A stretch of 64,000 bases of DNA from Agarilytica sp045430305. GTDB lineage: Bacteria > Pseudomonadota > Gammaproteobacteria > Pseudomonadales > Cellvibrionaceae. The notes under the pieces are model-generated. The model was not told the origin of the DNA. It saw only the letters and a program-made list of their open reading frames with translations, and searched no databases. Numbering within the stretch: the first letter of the stretch is position 1; the number at the start of each line of letters is the position of its first letter. Below, in pieces: positions 19,541 through 29,336 of this stretch. Location: assembly GCA_045430305.1 (NCBI GenBank), contig JAILXW010000001.1, forward strand, positions 1,458,914 to 1,522,913. The letters are read 5' to 3'. The position numbers and the translations under genes are program-made.

Positions 19541-19728
19541 ACTTCTGCACGCTAAACATCCAATCATTCACTTTCGCTATATATAGCAGGAGCCCTAATT
19601 CTAGCTCGTGCACGTTTTTGGAATTAAAACCAAAACAATCAACTAAAAAACGAAACCACTCTCACTTTTTTAAAGGCAATAGTGTTCAAATTCGAACTAT
19701 AAAGATAATAGCCCAATAACAGTCGTCA

Positions 19729-22185
19729 ATGAGACAAGATAACCACTCCAAGCAAGGAACGCTCAAGTTTTCCTCAGCGCTTTCAGCCTTCATGTGTATA
19801 TGCGCCCTCCATGCGTTTCAGGCTCATTCGAGCACCCAGCATTCTGATTTGGACCCAGAGTTTTTTTCTACTAATAGTAAAGAAGAACGGATTGACGCCC
19901 TCATCCGTATAGCCAAGCAGACGAACATGGAACTACTTATTTCCGCACAAAAAGTCCCGCCGGGAAAGATAGCTTTCGACAACACCACCTACTCAATCTC
20001 TGAGGCGCTGCAAATATGCCTTTCAGAAACAGAATTAAGTTACGAGTTAATCAATAATCAAATTCGGATTTATACAACAGAGGCCTCAACTACTAAACTA
20101 AAGCCTATTACCGTCCTCGGCGAAATAAATACAGAAAAAACTCTGGTGTCAAACTCCAGCACACTTTCCAAGTATTCACTCAACAATAGAATTGCTAAAC
20201 CTACACAAACAATTTCAAAAAGCTACATGAATGCTAATAAGTCGAACAGCGTAGAAGATAGCTTAGATTTAGTTTCCGGCGTAGAATATTTTCAAACTAC
20301 AGGAGGCTTTCAAAGCAAGTTTTACTCTAGAGGCATTCCGACTGTATTTACAATCGATGGCAACCCCCACCGCATTACAACCAATGTCATTGACCCTTTT
20401 TTCCTGGAACGTATCGACATTCTTCAAGGCCCCAGTATCAACTACGTTGAACAGGGGGCTACGCTAAACTTCGTCACCAAAAAACCAACAAAAAGAAGTC
20501 GAGTTTTATTAGAAGGGTTTAGTAGTGATAACGGAACCTACCGTTTAGCAAGCGATATAAACCTTAACAGCTCAACCAACACAAGTTTTAGACTCGTTTC
20601 TTTATATGAAGAGCGTAAAGATAAAAACCTCCTTATTGGTGAAAAATATGCATTGGCACCAAGCTTGAGCACATCTCTATTTTCAGAGGATGAACTGTTA
20701 ATATCCCTTTATCATGCATTCCAAAAAGAAAACCCAAGAACAATTACTTACCATCATTCAGTCTTAGGCTATAAACCCGATCGCGACCTGATATTCGGTG
20801 CCGATTGGTCATTCGCAAAATCCAGTGACAGCTTCGTTTCCGCTCATTATTCAATTCCAACCCACAACAATATGTTAGTTAGCACAGAAATAAACTGGAG
20901 CGACTACACTCTCGACAGCGAGCTTGCCATCATTGGCGAACCCATTCCACCAGGTTTTTTTCCAGATACCCAACCCGGTGATGCTCCAGTACTAAAGTTT
21001 ACAAACAAAGACGTAAGATACCTAAGCTATGGATTAAACTTATCGCTCGAATCAGAGTTTAATTTATTCTCGAAGAATGCTTTCGCAAAATTTAGCCTCG
21101 ACAACCAAATTTTGTACCAGACTACACCTCACTATAAAGCTATTTTTTTGCAAGACACGTTCAATATTCACAACCCAAATTACGATATCTCGCATACCGA
21201 TGTCCAAAACGGTGGTTCTCTTGACCACCGAATACAATTTTTAGGAGCAAGCTACTCATTTCTTCAATCGCTAAATAGCAAAGCACAGTGGAACATCGAT
21301 ATTCGTTACGATGATACAAGCTTCCGCCTGCAAGACCACCGCGAAGAATCTAGCACTTCAGTATTCGATTGGGATATCTCAGGCAAGTTTGAGGAGTTTT
21401 CTGGCGAACTGGGGGTCAGGTTCAAGCTTCCATTCTCAACAGAACTCTACAGCGCACACTCACAATCACACACCTACCAGGCAGTAGTGGATGCAGATGA
21501 TGTTGACGACCCATTTCGAGTTGAAGGCAGTATTTTACCCCCTGTTAAAAACTATCAATACGAGTTATCACTAGAGAAAAAGCTCTTAGATGGAATGCTT
21601 TCTAGCCAGCTATCTTTATACCAAATTGAAAGCCAAAACATATACTCTTTTGGCGTGTCACAGGATGGAAACACCTACCAAAACACCAAACTCAATGACC
21701 GTACGTCAAAAGGCTATTCGTTAGATCTTAAAGGGAAGCTGTCAGATTCTTTTGAAATACTTGCCAACTACTCTCGAAACACCAACCAGCAAAGTATCGT
21801 AACCGCAGCGAATTATCTAAACTTTGATATTTCCAACCCTGCGAACGAGATAAAAGAAAAGCGTTTACTTTCAACCGCCAAGCTCGTCGCTAACTTCTGG
21901 CTACAATACAAACCTCAACAGGGCATACTGAGAGATTTTAGTTGGAATATCGGTGCAAAGCATGTTGGGAAACGCCATGGTGACGACGAAAACTCTTTCA
22001 TTCTCAAGCCGTATGAACGCTTTGATATGACGATTGAATATTCCGGTTTGAAGAACACTCAATTAGCGCTGACAGCAAGAAATATTTTCGACACCTACTA
22101 CTATAAAAGTAGTTACGGTGTACGTTATATGGTGGAGTTAGGTGATCCTCGTACTATCTTTTTAACACTTAGAACCTCAATATAA
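19729..22185 (+). CDS. TonB-dependent outer-membrane receptor with STN domain (second of pair)
   Basis: The 818-residue product is a diverged paralogue of the preceding receptor: signal peptide, STN domain (RIDALIRIAKQTNMELLI ... EALQICLSETELSYEL), plug (DSLDLVSGVEYFQTT, ERIDILQGPSINYVEQGA) and barrel with the same closing pattern (GDPRTIFLTLRTSI). Shared signature blocks continue into the barrel (HNPNYDIS, VVDADDVDDPF, KHVGKRHGDDENSF). The 188-bp gap holds no terminator that I can see, so co-transcription is possible. The cargo is unknown; tandem duplication followed by divergence suggests two related ligands. Confidence 0.92.
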   Translation: MRQDNHSKQGTLKFSSALSAFMCICALHAFQAHSSTQHSDLDPEFFSTNSKEERIDALIRIAKQTNMELLISAQKVPPGKIAFDNTTYSISEALQICLSETELSYELINNQIRIYTTEASTTKLKPITVLGEINTEKTLVSNSSTLSKYSLNNRIAKPTQTISKSYMNANKSNSVEDSLDLVSGVEYFQTTGGFQSKFYSRGIPTVFTIDGNPHRITTNVIDPFFLERIDILQGPSINYVEQGATLNFVTKKPTKRSRVLLEGFSSDNGTYRLASDINLNSSTNTSFRLVSLYEERKDKNLLIGEKYALAPSLSTSLFSEDELLISLYHAFQKENPRTITYHHSVLGYKPDRDLIFGADWSFAKSSDSFVSAHYSIPTHNNMLVSTEINWSDYTLDSELAIIGEPIPPGFFPDTQPGDAPVLKFTNKDVRYLSYGLNLSLESEFNLFSKNAFAKFSLDNQILYQTTPHYKAIFLQDTFNIHNPNYDISHTDVQNGGSLDHRIQFLGASYSFLQSLNSKAQWNIDIRYDDTSFRLQDHREESSTSVFDWDISGKFEEFSGELGVRFKLPFSTELYSAHSQSHTYQAVVDADDVDDPFRVEGSILPPVKNYQYELSLEKKLLDGMLSSQLSLYQIESQNIYSFGVSQDGNTYQNTKLNDRTSKGYSLDLKGKLSDSFEILANYSRNTNQQSIVTAANYLNFDISNPANEIKEKRLLSTAKLVANFWLQYKPQQGILRDFSWNIGAKHVGKRHGDDENSFILKPYERFDMTIEYSGLKNTQLALTARNIFDTYYYKSSYGVRYMVELGDPRTIFLTLRTSI

Positions 22186-22204
22186 ACTGACAAATCACGC
22201 GCAT

Positions 22205-22231
22205 AAAAAAAGCTCCCGAAGGAGCTTTTTA
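22205..22231. terminator. Bidirectional terminator between receptor and pntB
   Basis: AGCTCC-CGAA-GGAGCT (22211-22226) has a run of A on its left and of T on its right, so it can end transcription from both convergent genes. Confidence 0.9.
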
Positions 22232-22253
22232 TTAAACCAAGTAAACAACACGC

Positions 22254-23663
22254 TTAGTCAATATTCTTAATAACACCTTCAACCATTTTCTTGGCATCGC
22301 CAAATAACATCATGGTATTGTCATTAAAGAAGAGTTCGTTTTGAACACCGGCATAACCTGCTGACATTCCGCGCTTAACAAACAATACCGTCTTAGCATT
22401 GGCCACTTCGAGAATCGGCATACCAAATATCGGGCTTTGCGGGTCTGTTTTCGCAGATGGGTTAGTTACGTCATTCGCACCAATAACAAAAGCAACATCA
22501 GCTTGCTGGAACTCATTATTAATATCTTCAAGTTCAAACACTTCGTCGTAAGGTACATTAGCCTCTGCAAGTAATACGTTCATATGCCCTGGCATACGAC
22601 CCGCAACCGGGTGAATCGCATAACTAACTTTTACACCTTCTGCTTTTAGTTGCTCGGCCATTTCACTCAAAGCATGCTGAGCTTGAGCTACTGCCATACC
22701 GTAGCCCGGTACAATTATTACAGAGCCCGCATTTTTCATAATGAAAGCTGCATCTTCTGCTGAACCTTGTTTTACTGGGCGATCTGCATCGCCGCCAGCG
22801 GCAGCTGAAGCACCGCCACTATCACCACCGAAACCACCAAGAATCACGTTAAAGAATGAACGGTTCATGCCCTTACACATAATGTAAGAAAGAATTGCAC
22901 CAGATGAACCAACCAAAGCACCCGTTACGATCAATGCACTGTTATGCAAAGTGAAACCGATACCGGCTGCAGCCCAACCCGAATAAGAGTTAAGCATGGA
23001 AACAACCACGGGCATATCGGCACCACCAATCGGAATAATGATTAGAACACCGATAATGAATGACAAGGCCACGATCGTAATAAAGACCCAGGGAGCTTGG
23101 TCCATGCAGAAATACACAATCAACCCAATAATAGACAAGCCGAAAATTGCGTTAACCGCATGCTGACCAGGGAAGGTAACCGGAGCACCAGATACCAAAC
23201 CTTGCAGCTTGGTAAACGCAATCACAGAACCAGAAAAGGTCATTGCACCAATAGCGGCACCTAATGCCATTTCAATTCGGCTAGCGACAAAAATGCTGCC
23301 TGCATCATTCACCAAGTTAAACGCTTCAGGGTTACTATAAGCTGCGCCGGCAACCAGTACTGCCGCCATACCCACTAAGCTGTGGAATGCAGCAACGAGT
23401 TGTGGCATCGCCGTCATAGCAATTTTGGATGCGATACCGATACCGATAACCGCACCAATAGCTAAAGCTACAAAGATCCAGGCGTAAGAAGTAATTTCTG
23501 GGCTGAAAATGGTAGTACCTACCGCTAACAACATACCCAGCATACCCAAGTTGTTACCAACTCGTGATGATTCTGGTGAAGATAAACCTCGCAAAGCGAG
23601 AATAAACATAACCGCCGCGACTAAATAAGCGAGGGCCGTTGCACTTGCATGAAAATCTGTCAT
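22254..23663 (-). CDS. pntB: NAD(P) transhydrogenase beta subunit PntB
   Basis: The 469-residue subunit combines about nine membrane helices (domain II) with the C-terminal NADP(H)-binding domain III (VIIVPGYGMAVAQAQ, GRMPGHMNVLLAEA, FVIGANDVTNPSA). Proton-translocating transhydrogenase makes NADPH from NADH in the inner membrane. It is last of the three-gene pnt operon, 9 bp after the small subunit, with AAGGGGGA as ribosome site. NADPH supply fits the adjoining gluconeogenic gene set. Confidence 0.96.
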   Translation of the reverse strand: MTDFHASATALAYLVAAVMFILALRGLSSPESSRVGNNLGMLGMLLAVGTTIFSPEITSYAWIFVALAIGAVIGIGIASKIAMTAMPQLVAAFHSLVGMAAVLVAGAAYSNPEAFNLVNDAGSIFVASRIEMALGAAIGAMTFSGSVIAFTKLQGLVSGAPVTFPGQHAVNAIFGLSIIGLIVYFCMDQAPWVFITIVALSFIIGVLIIIPIGGADMPVVVSMLNSYSGWAAAGIGFTLHNSALIVTGALVGSSGAILSYIMCKGMNRSFFNVILGGFGGDSGGASAAAGGDADRPVKQGSAEDAAFIMKNAGSVIIVPGYGMAVAQAQHALSEMAEQLKAEGVKVSYAIHPVAGRMPGHMNVLLAEANVPYDEVFELEDINNEFQQADVAFVIGANDVTNPSAKTDPQSPIFGMPILEVANAKTVLFVKRGMSAGYAGVQNELFFNDNTMMLFGDAKKMVEGVIKNID

Positions 23664-23672
23664 GAGTCCCCC

Positions 23673-23957
23673 TTACTTCTTCTTTTTATACATGGCGAGC
23701 ATACGCTGAGTTACAGCAAAGCCACCAAAAATGTTAACCGCTGCGAGCATAATGGCGATAAAACCCATTATTTTTGAAATGCTCCAGCCCTCTGGTCCAA
23801 CAGCGATAATCGCACCCACGATGATCACACTCGAAATAGCATTGGTGACAGCCATAAGCGGCGTGTGCAATGCAGGTGTTACACTCCAAACAACGTAATA
23901 ACCGACAAAAACGGCCAATACGAAAATAGAAAGTTGAGAAACAAATTCAGCTTGCAT
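23673..23957 (-). CDS. pntAB: NAD(P) transhydrogenase subunit alpha 2 (membrane part)
   Basis: The 94-residue protein has three membrane helices and corresponds to the C-terminal membrane part of E. coli PntA, here encoded separately as in Rhodospirillum-type three-subunit enzymes. TPALHTPLMAVTNAISSV is the conserved segment. It lies 11 bp after pntAA, and AAGGGGAAG precedes its ATG. Confidence 0.94.
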   Translation of the reverse strand: MQAEFVSQLSIFVLAVFVGYYVVWSVTPALHTPLMAVTNAISSVIIVGAIIAVGPEGWSISKIMGFIAIMLAAVNIFGGFAVTQRMLAMYKKKK

Positions 23958-23968
23958 CGAACTTCCCC

Positions 23969-25126
23969 TTAGTTGTTTTCTGTAAATGCGGGATGTACCA
24001 CTTGGCCATCGCGCGTTAATGTACTGGCGGTAATAATTTCGTCATCCCAAGGCACTTCTACCTCAAGAGATTCACCTTCTTTTACCATGAGCGAAATATA
24101 ATTAAATAAATTCTTCGCATACAAAGCACTGGCATCGGCCGACAAGCGACTGGGCACATTTAGGTGACCAACGATCGAAACACCGTGCGCCTCAACTACT
24201 TCACCGGGCTTTGACAATTCACAGTTACCACCTTGCTCAACCGCAAGATCTACGATCACTGAACCTTCACGCATGCTTTTCACATTGTCTTCAGTGACAA
24301 GAATCGGTGCTTTTCTGCCAGGTATAAGAGCAGTTGTAATCACAATATCTTGCTTTTTGATCGTTTCTGAAACAAGTTCAGCTTGTTTACGCTTAAAGTC
24401 ATCGCTCATTTCTTTCGCGTAACCGCCAGCTGTTTCAGCTTCTTTTACTTCATCAGACTCGACCATGACAAATTTGCCGCCGAGGCTTTCGACTTGCTCT
24501 TTTGCCGCTGGGCGAACGTCGGTTGCAGAAACAACTGCCCCTAAACGTTTAGCTGTTGCAATCGCTTGCAAACCAGCAACACCCGCACCCAAAACCATGA
24601 CTCGTGCCGGGGCTACGGTACCCGCAGCCGTCATCATCATCGGCATTCCGCGATCGTATTCGAAGGCTGCATCAAGTACGGCGCGATAACCCGCCAAGTT
24701 ACTTTGCGAACTGAGTACATCCATACTTTGCGCACGTGTAATGCGAGGCACAAATTCCAAGGCCATAGCAGTAACTTTGGCATCAGCGTATTTTTGTAAG
24801 GATTCTGGAGCGTTGTAAGGCGACAGAACGGAGATCAGCAACGCGCCCTCGGGAATCAGTGCGAGCTCATCAACATCGCCTTCACCAGCGAGTAAAGGGC
24901 GTTGCACTTTAAGTACGATACCGGCGTCTTGATACAAGGCAGCCGTATCTTCAACAATACTGGCTCCCGCTTCTACGTACATCGCATCGGTATAACGGCT
25001 ATTAAGACCGGCACCGCTTTCTATCGCGACGTCGAAGCCCATACCTTTAAATTTTTTCACCGTTTCAGGTGTCGCGGCAACGCGCCTTTCGGCAACACGG
25101 CGCTCTATAGGTACGACTATTTTCAT
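23969..25126 (-). CDS. pntAA: NAD(P) transhydrogenase subunit alpha 1 (NAD-binding)
   Basis: The 385-residue NAD(H)-binding domain I belongs to the alanine dehydrogenase/PNT family: MKIVVPIERRVAERRVAATPE at the start, then RITRAQSMDVLSSQ, VMVLGAGVAGLQAIATAKRLG and the RPAAKEQVESLGG loop. I start at ATG 25126, preceded by an unusually strong GGGGGA ribosome site, and not at the upstream in-frame codon at 25186. It heads pntAA-pntAB-pntB. Confidence 0.95.
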   Translation of the reverse strand: MKIVVPIERRVAERRVAATPETVKKFKGMGFDVAIESGAGLNSRYTDAMYVEAGASIVEDTAALYQDAGIVLKVQRPLLAGEGDVDELALIPEGALLISVLSPYNAPESLQKYADAKVTAMALEFVPRITRAQSMDVLSSQSNLAGYRAVLDAAFEYDRGMPMMMTAAGTVAPARVMVLGAGVAGLQAIATAKRLGAVVSATDVRPAAKEQVESLGGKFVMVESDEVKEAETAGGYAKEMSDDFKRKQAELVSETIKKQDIVITTALIPGRKAPILVTEDNVKSMREGSVIVDLAVEQGGNCELSKPGEVVEAHGVSIVGHLNVPSRLSADASALYAKNLFNYISLMVKEGESLEVEVPWDDEIITASTLTRDGQVVHPAFTENN

Positions 25127-25475
25127 TGTCTTCCCCCTTTCTAATATCTTTCTGAGCGCAAAACGCTTACAAACGCGCCTTTGCACAGAGCACGTTAGGG
25201 TTTTACAGGGATCGTATTTATTTTGACCAGCTATCTGGCGTTTTTTGGTGCGTCAATGTAGTGGCTAAAGGCCCGTAACTCAACACCTTTTTACGCCAAA
25301 GCAGTGAATACCGTGGGATTTTTGCCGATTTATGGCAGTTTGATGTCTGCGAATAAAATAAAGGAAGGAAGTCTTAGATAGACCAGCTCAAACGAGGTAA
25401 TATTTGAGTTGTTTTTGTTCGTTTTTCAAACAAAAAAGCGCCGAACCAAAGCCCGACGCTTCTTTTAATGATCAG
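25127..25475. other. Intergenic region between fbaB and pntAA
   Basis: About 350 bp without a gene. It holds the fbaB terminator at its left end and presumably the pnt promoter. I see no other recognisable signal. Confidence 0.6.
25432..25463. terminator. Terminator-like hairpin between fbaB and pnt
   Basis: Reading the minus strand toward it from fbaB's upstream side is not required: the imperfect stem (AAGCG.CG / CG.CGCTT) with an A-run at 25433-25437 gives a T-run on the minus strand. It lies 13 bp beyond the fbaB stop and fits as the fbaB terminator only for transcripts that pass the stop near 25476; the T-run side supports that. Confidence 0.6.
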
Positions 25476-26525
25476 TTAAGCAATGGTGATTTTATCGTCC
25501 AAATACACATCTTGGATTGCGTTAAGAATCTGAACACCTTCCTGAAATGGCTTTTGGAAAGCTTTACGACCTGAGATCAAACCCATGCCGCCAGCGCGCT
25601 TGTTAATCACTGCTGTACGCACGGCTTGCTGAATATCGTTCTCGCCAGAAGCACCACCAGAGTTAATCAAACCGATACGGCCCATGTAACAATTAGCCAC
25701 TTGGTAACGTACAAGATCGATTGGGTGATCAGTGGTTAGCTCGTCGTATACTTTCTTGTGAGTTTTACTCACTTTAATTGCGTTGAAGCCACCGTTATTT
25801 TCAGCCATCTTCTGCTTAATGATGTCTGCTTCGATAGTCACACCTAAGTGGTTGGCTTGGCTGGTCATATCAGAAGACACGTGGTAATCGGTACCGTCTT
25901 TATTGAAAGCGCCATTACGCAAATAACACCACAGAATGGTCGTCATACCAAGTGAGTGGGCTTCTTCAAAAGCAGCAGCCACTTCTTCGATTTGGCGACG
26001 AGACTCTTCAGAACCAAAGTAGATTGTCGCACCAACAGCTACCGCGCCCATATCCCACGCTTGACGAACACTAGCAAACATACGCTGATCGTAGCTCGTA
26101 GGATGAACCATAGAATCGTTGTGGTTCAACTTAAGCACAAATGGAATTTTGTGAGCATATTTACGACTAACGGTACCAAGTACACCCAAGGTAGATGCAA
26201 CCGCGTTACAACCGCCTTCTATTGCCAGCTCAACAATGTTTGCTGGATCAAAAAACATTGGGTTTGGTGCGAAGCTTGCGCTACCACTATGCTCGATACC
26301 TTGGTCAACAGGAAGAATAGAAACGTAACCTGTTCCACCCAATCGGCCTCCGTTTAAAAGAGACTGATAACTACGTAAAACATTTGGATTGCGATCTGTT
26401 TGTGAGAATACATCGTCTACATAGTTTGCACCGGGCAAAGTAAGCGAGCTTTTAGGAATAGTTTCACAAGTGTGCTCAAGCAAAGAACCTGCTTCATCAC
26501 CTAAAATCGATACGATATCTGACAT
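25476..26525 (-). CDS. fbaB: Class I fructose-bisphosphate aldolase, FbaB/DhnA type
   Basis: The 349-residue Schiff-base aldolase catalyses the reversible condensation of triose phosphates to fructose 1,6-bisphosphate. Family signs are VSILPVDQGIEHSG near residue 60, FVLKLNHNDS, the GAVAVGATIYFGSEES strand and GLINSGGASGEND; the Schiff-base Lys is expected in the IKVSKTHKK segment. AGGTGA precedes the ATG. In this neighbourhood (fbp, pckA, glcB, aceK) the gluconeogenic direction is likely. Confidence 0.94.
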   Translation of the reverse strand: MSDIVSILGDEAGSLLEHTCETIPKSSLTLPGANYVDDVFSQTDRNPNVLRSYQSLLNGGRLGGTGYVSILPVDQGIEHSGSASFAPNPMFFDPANIVELAIEGGCNAVASTLGVLGTVSRKYAHKIPFVLKLNHNDSMVHPTSYDQRMFASVRQAWDMGAVAVGATIYFGSEESRRQIEEVAAAFEEAHSLGMTTILWCYLRNGAFNKDGTDYHVSSDMTSQANHLGVTIEADIIKQKMAENNGGFNAIKVSKTHKKVYDELTTDHPIDLVRYQVANCYMGRIGLINSGGASGENDIQQAVRTAVINKRAGGMGLISGRKAFQKPFQEGVQILNAIQDVYLDDKITIA

Positions 26526-26566
26526 GGAATCACCTCATTTAACTGTGATTAAAAATTTAAAAAAAA

Positions 26567-27565
26567 TTAAGCATTAAGATATTGGTGAGCTTCTTCCACC
26601 ATATCTTTCGAACCAATATACAAAGGTGCACGCTGATGCAACTCTTGCGGCTGTAAATCTAAGATACGAGTTTTACCATCGGTTGCCATTCCACCTGCCT
26701 GTTCAGCAATGAAAGCGAGTGGATTACATTCGTACAAAACGCGCAGCTTGCCATTAGGGGCACCTTCGTAAGAAGGGTAAATAAATACGCCGCCTTTTAA
26801 TAAGTTGCGATGAAAGTCAGCCACCAAGGAACCCACATAACGCGCTTTGTAGGGTTGCCCCAAACGCGTCTTATGGCTCTTACAGGTTGTGATGTATTTA
26901 TTTAAGCCTTCAGAAAAGTTAAGCGCATTCCCTTCATTAATAGAATAAATCGCACCTTTTTCAGGGAATCGCATATCTTCATGCGACAAGTAGAACGTCC
27001 CGATCGAAGGATCAAAAGTAAACCCATTTACACCTGAACCCGTTGAATACACCAACATAGTAGACGAACCATAGACGACGTAGCCCGCCGCCACCTGCTC
27101 AGTGCCTTGCTGTAAAAAATCTTTTAATTTAACGCCTTCTTCCTGAGTAGAAACACGACGATAAATAGAAAAAATTGTTCCGACAGGAATGTTTACATCG
27201 ATATTCGAAGAACCGTCTACCGGATCCATAGCAATAATATATTTACTAGGAATGCCGTGAGTTGGCGTAAATTCAACGAAGTCGTCTTCTTCTTCTGAAG
27301 CAATACCACAAACGTGACCGCGTGCCGCGAGCGCTTGTTTAAACTTTTCGTTCGCGTACAAATCAAGTTTTTGTTGATCTTCACCTTGGATATTTTCTAC
27401 ACCCGAACTACCGGTAATATCCAATAGGCCCGCTTTATTAATTTCGCGGTGAACAATTTTAGAAGCAAGTTGTATAGCGCCTAGAATCTGGCTTAAATCG
27501 CCGCGTGCTTCCGCTTCGGCTTGCTGCTGCATGATGAACTCATTCAGCGTCAAAGGATCTTTCAT
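26567..27565 (-). CDS. fbp: Fructose-1,6-bisphosphatase class I
   Basis: The 332-residue enzyme removes the 1-phosphate of fructose 1,6-bisphosphate, the committed gluconeogenic step. The metal and substrate motifs are SEEEDD, MDPVDGSSNIDVNIPVGTI and GGVFIYP, with KLRVLYECNPLAFIAEQAGG near the C-terminus. Length is typical. It lies 41 bp upstream of fbaB on the same strand, so fbp-fbaB may be one transcript, while a terminator separates it from pckA. Confidence 0.96.
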   Translation of the reverse strand: MKDPLTLNEFIMQQQAEAEARGDLSQILGAIQLASKIVHREINKAGLLDITGSSGVENIQGEDQQKLDLYANEKFKQALAARGHVCGIASEEEDDFVEFTPTHGIPSKYIIAMDPVDGSSNIDVNIPVGTIFSIYRRVSTQEEGVKLKDFLQQGTEQVAAGYVVYGSSTMLVYSTGSGVNGFTFDPSIGTFYLSHEDMRFPEKGAIYSINEGNALNFSEGLNKYITTCKSHKTRLGQPYKARYVGSLVADFHRNLLKGGVFIYPSYEGAPNGKLRVLYECNPLAFIAEQAGGMATDGKTRILDLQPQELHQRAPLYIGSKDMVEEAHQYLNA

Positions 27566-27592
27566 TCGTTACCCCAAAACAAAAAACAAAGA

Positions 27593-27617
27593 TAAAAAAA
27601 GGGGCGAAAGCCCCTTT
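27593..27617 (-). terminator. Intrinsic terminator after pckA
   Basis: On the minus strand AAGGGGC-TTTC-GCCCCTT is followed by a T-run (A-run at 27593-27600 on the plus strand). It stands 10 bp after the pckA stop. Confidence 0.92.
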
Positions 27618-27626
27618 TGATAAGAG

Positions 27627-29243
27627 TTAAAGTTGTGGGCCTGCAGCCACAAGCGCTTTACCGTGCTCTGAGTCGGTAAACTTCTCAAAGTTATTGACGA
27701 ACAAGGTAGCCAATTTCTTCGCTTGCTCTTCCCACTGTGCAGGGTCGTCATAGCTGTTGCGAGGGTCAAGAATCGCGCTGTCGATACCGTCGATGTTCGA
27801 AGGCATTGCCAAATTGAAGTAAGGCAACATAACCGCTTCTGAATTATCTACTTCACCACTCATGATATCGTCGATAATTTTACGAGTTGCAGGCAAGCTG
27901 ATACGTTCGCCTTTACCGTTCCAACCAGTATTAACCAAATAAGCGCTAGCACCAGAAGCTTCCATACGCTTAACCAATTCTTGAGCGTACTTGGTTGGGT
28001 GAAGCGAAAGGAAAGCTTGACCAAAGCAAGAAGAGAACGTTGGAGTCGGCTCTGTAACTCCTAGCTCAGTACCAGCTACTTTTGCAGTAAAACCACTTAG
28101 GTAGTGATATTGTGCCTGCTCTGGCGTTAAGCGAGAAACCGGTGGCAACACACCAAATGCGTCAGCCGTTAAGAAGATAACTTTCTTAGCGTGGCCCGCT
28201 TTGCTTGGAGGTGGCACGATGTTATCGATGTGATAAATCGGGTAAGAAACACGAGTGTTTTCTGTTTTCGAGTTATCATCAAAATCAATTTTACCATCAT
28301 CACTCACTGTAACGTTTTCTAACAAAGCGTCACGACGAATTGCACGGTAAATGTCTGGTTCTTTTTCTGGATCTAGCTTGATTGTTTTTGCGTAACAACC
28401 GCCTTCCAAGTTGAAAACACCATCGTCATCCCAGCCATGCTCATCATCACCGATCAACTGACGTTTAGGGTCAGCAGAAAGTGTTGTTTTACCAGTACCA
28501 GAAAGACCGAAGAACAATGCAACGTCGCCATCTTTACCAACGTTTGCTGAACTGTGCATAGAAGCCATGCCGCGAAGCGGAAGGTAGTAGTTCATCATAG
28601 AGAACATACCTTTCTTCATTTCACCGCCGTACCAAGTACCGCCGATAAGCTGCATTTTTTCTGTCATGTTAAAGGCAACAAACGTCTCAGAGTTAAGACC
28701 TTGTTCTTGCCAGTTCGCATTGCTTGTTTTCGAACCGTTCATTACAACAAAATCTGGTTCGAATGTTTCAAGCTCTTCGTCGCTTGGACGAATAAACATG
28801 TTTTTAACAAAGTGTGCCTGCCAGGCCACTTCTACAATAAAGCGCACTTGCAAACATGTGTCTTTATTGGCGCCACAATACCCGTCGATAATGTAAAGCG
28901 TTTTGCCAGACATTTCGTCTAATACGGTCTTTTTAAGGTCAGACCATACTTCAGGGGTAATTGACTTGTTGTCATTTTTGTTATGGTCAGAAGTCCACCA
29001 CAAAGTATCACGAGTCACATCATCCATAACGATGTACTTGTCTTTTGGAGAACGACCAGTGTATTTACCCGTGTCCACGGAAACAGCACCCGTTTCTGTC
29101 ACGATACCTTTTTCGTAGCCGTGCAAGCTTGGGTCCGTTTCGGCTTCGTAAAGCTCGTCGTAACTTGGGTTGTAAATGATTTTTTCGACGTTGTTGATGC
29201 CTAAGCCGTTTACGTAGGCGAGAATTTTTTCGTTCATTGTCAT
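27627..29243 (-). CDS. pckA: Phosphoenolpyruvate carboxykinase (ATP)
   Basis: The 538-residue enzyme converts oxaloacetate and ATP to PEP, the entry step of gluconeogenesis from TCA intermediates. The kinase P-loop GLSGTGKTTLSADP and the following GDDEHGWDDDGVFNLEGGCY segment are intact, as is GRSPKDKYIV near the N-terminus. Two ATGs (29243 and 29237) are possible starts; neither has a clear ribosome site. It has its own terminator. Confidence 0.96.
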   Translation of the reverse strand: MTMNEKILAYVNGLGINNVEKIIYNPSYDELYEAETDPSLHGYEKGIVTETGAVSVDTGKYTGRSPKDKYIVMDDVTRDTLWWTSDHNKNDNKSITPEVWSDLKKTVLDEMSGKTLYIIDGYCGANKDTCLQVRFIVEVAWQAHFVKNMFIRPSDEELETFEPDFVVMNGSKTSNANWQEQGLNSETFVAFNMTEKMQLIGGTWYGGEMKKGMFSMMNYYLPLRGMASMHSSANVGKDGDVALFFGLSGTGKTTLSADPKRQLIGDDEHGWDDDGVFNLEGGCYAKTIKLDPEKEPDIYRAIRRDALLENVTVSDDGKIDFDDNSKTENTRVSYPIYHIDNIVPPPSKAGHAKKVIFLTADAFGVLPPVSRLTPEQAQYHYLSGFTAKVAGTELGVTEPTPTFSSCFGQAFLSLHPTKYAQELVKRMEASGASAYLVNTGWNGKGERISLPATRKIIDDIMSGEVDNSEAVMLPYFNLAMPSNIDGIDSAILDPRNSYDDPAQWEEQAKKLATLFVNNFEKFTDSEHGKALVAAGPQL

Positions 29244-29336
29244 ACCGCGTTGACTTAAAGGTTAAAGGGTAAATTTTTCGCGCTTTGGCCGACTTTGTAG
29301 ATCGGCCGTTTTTCTATCTCGTGGGCAACTTATTGA

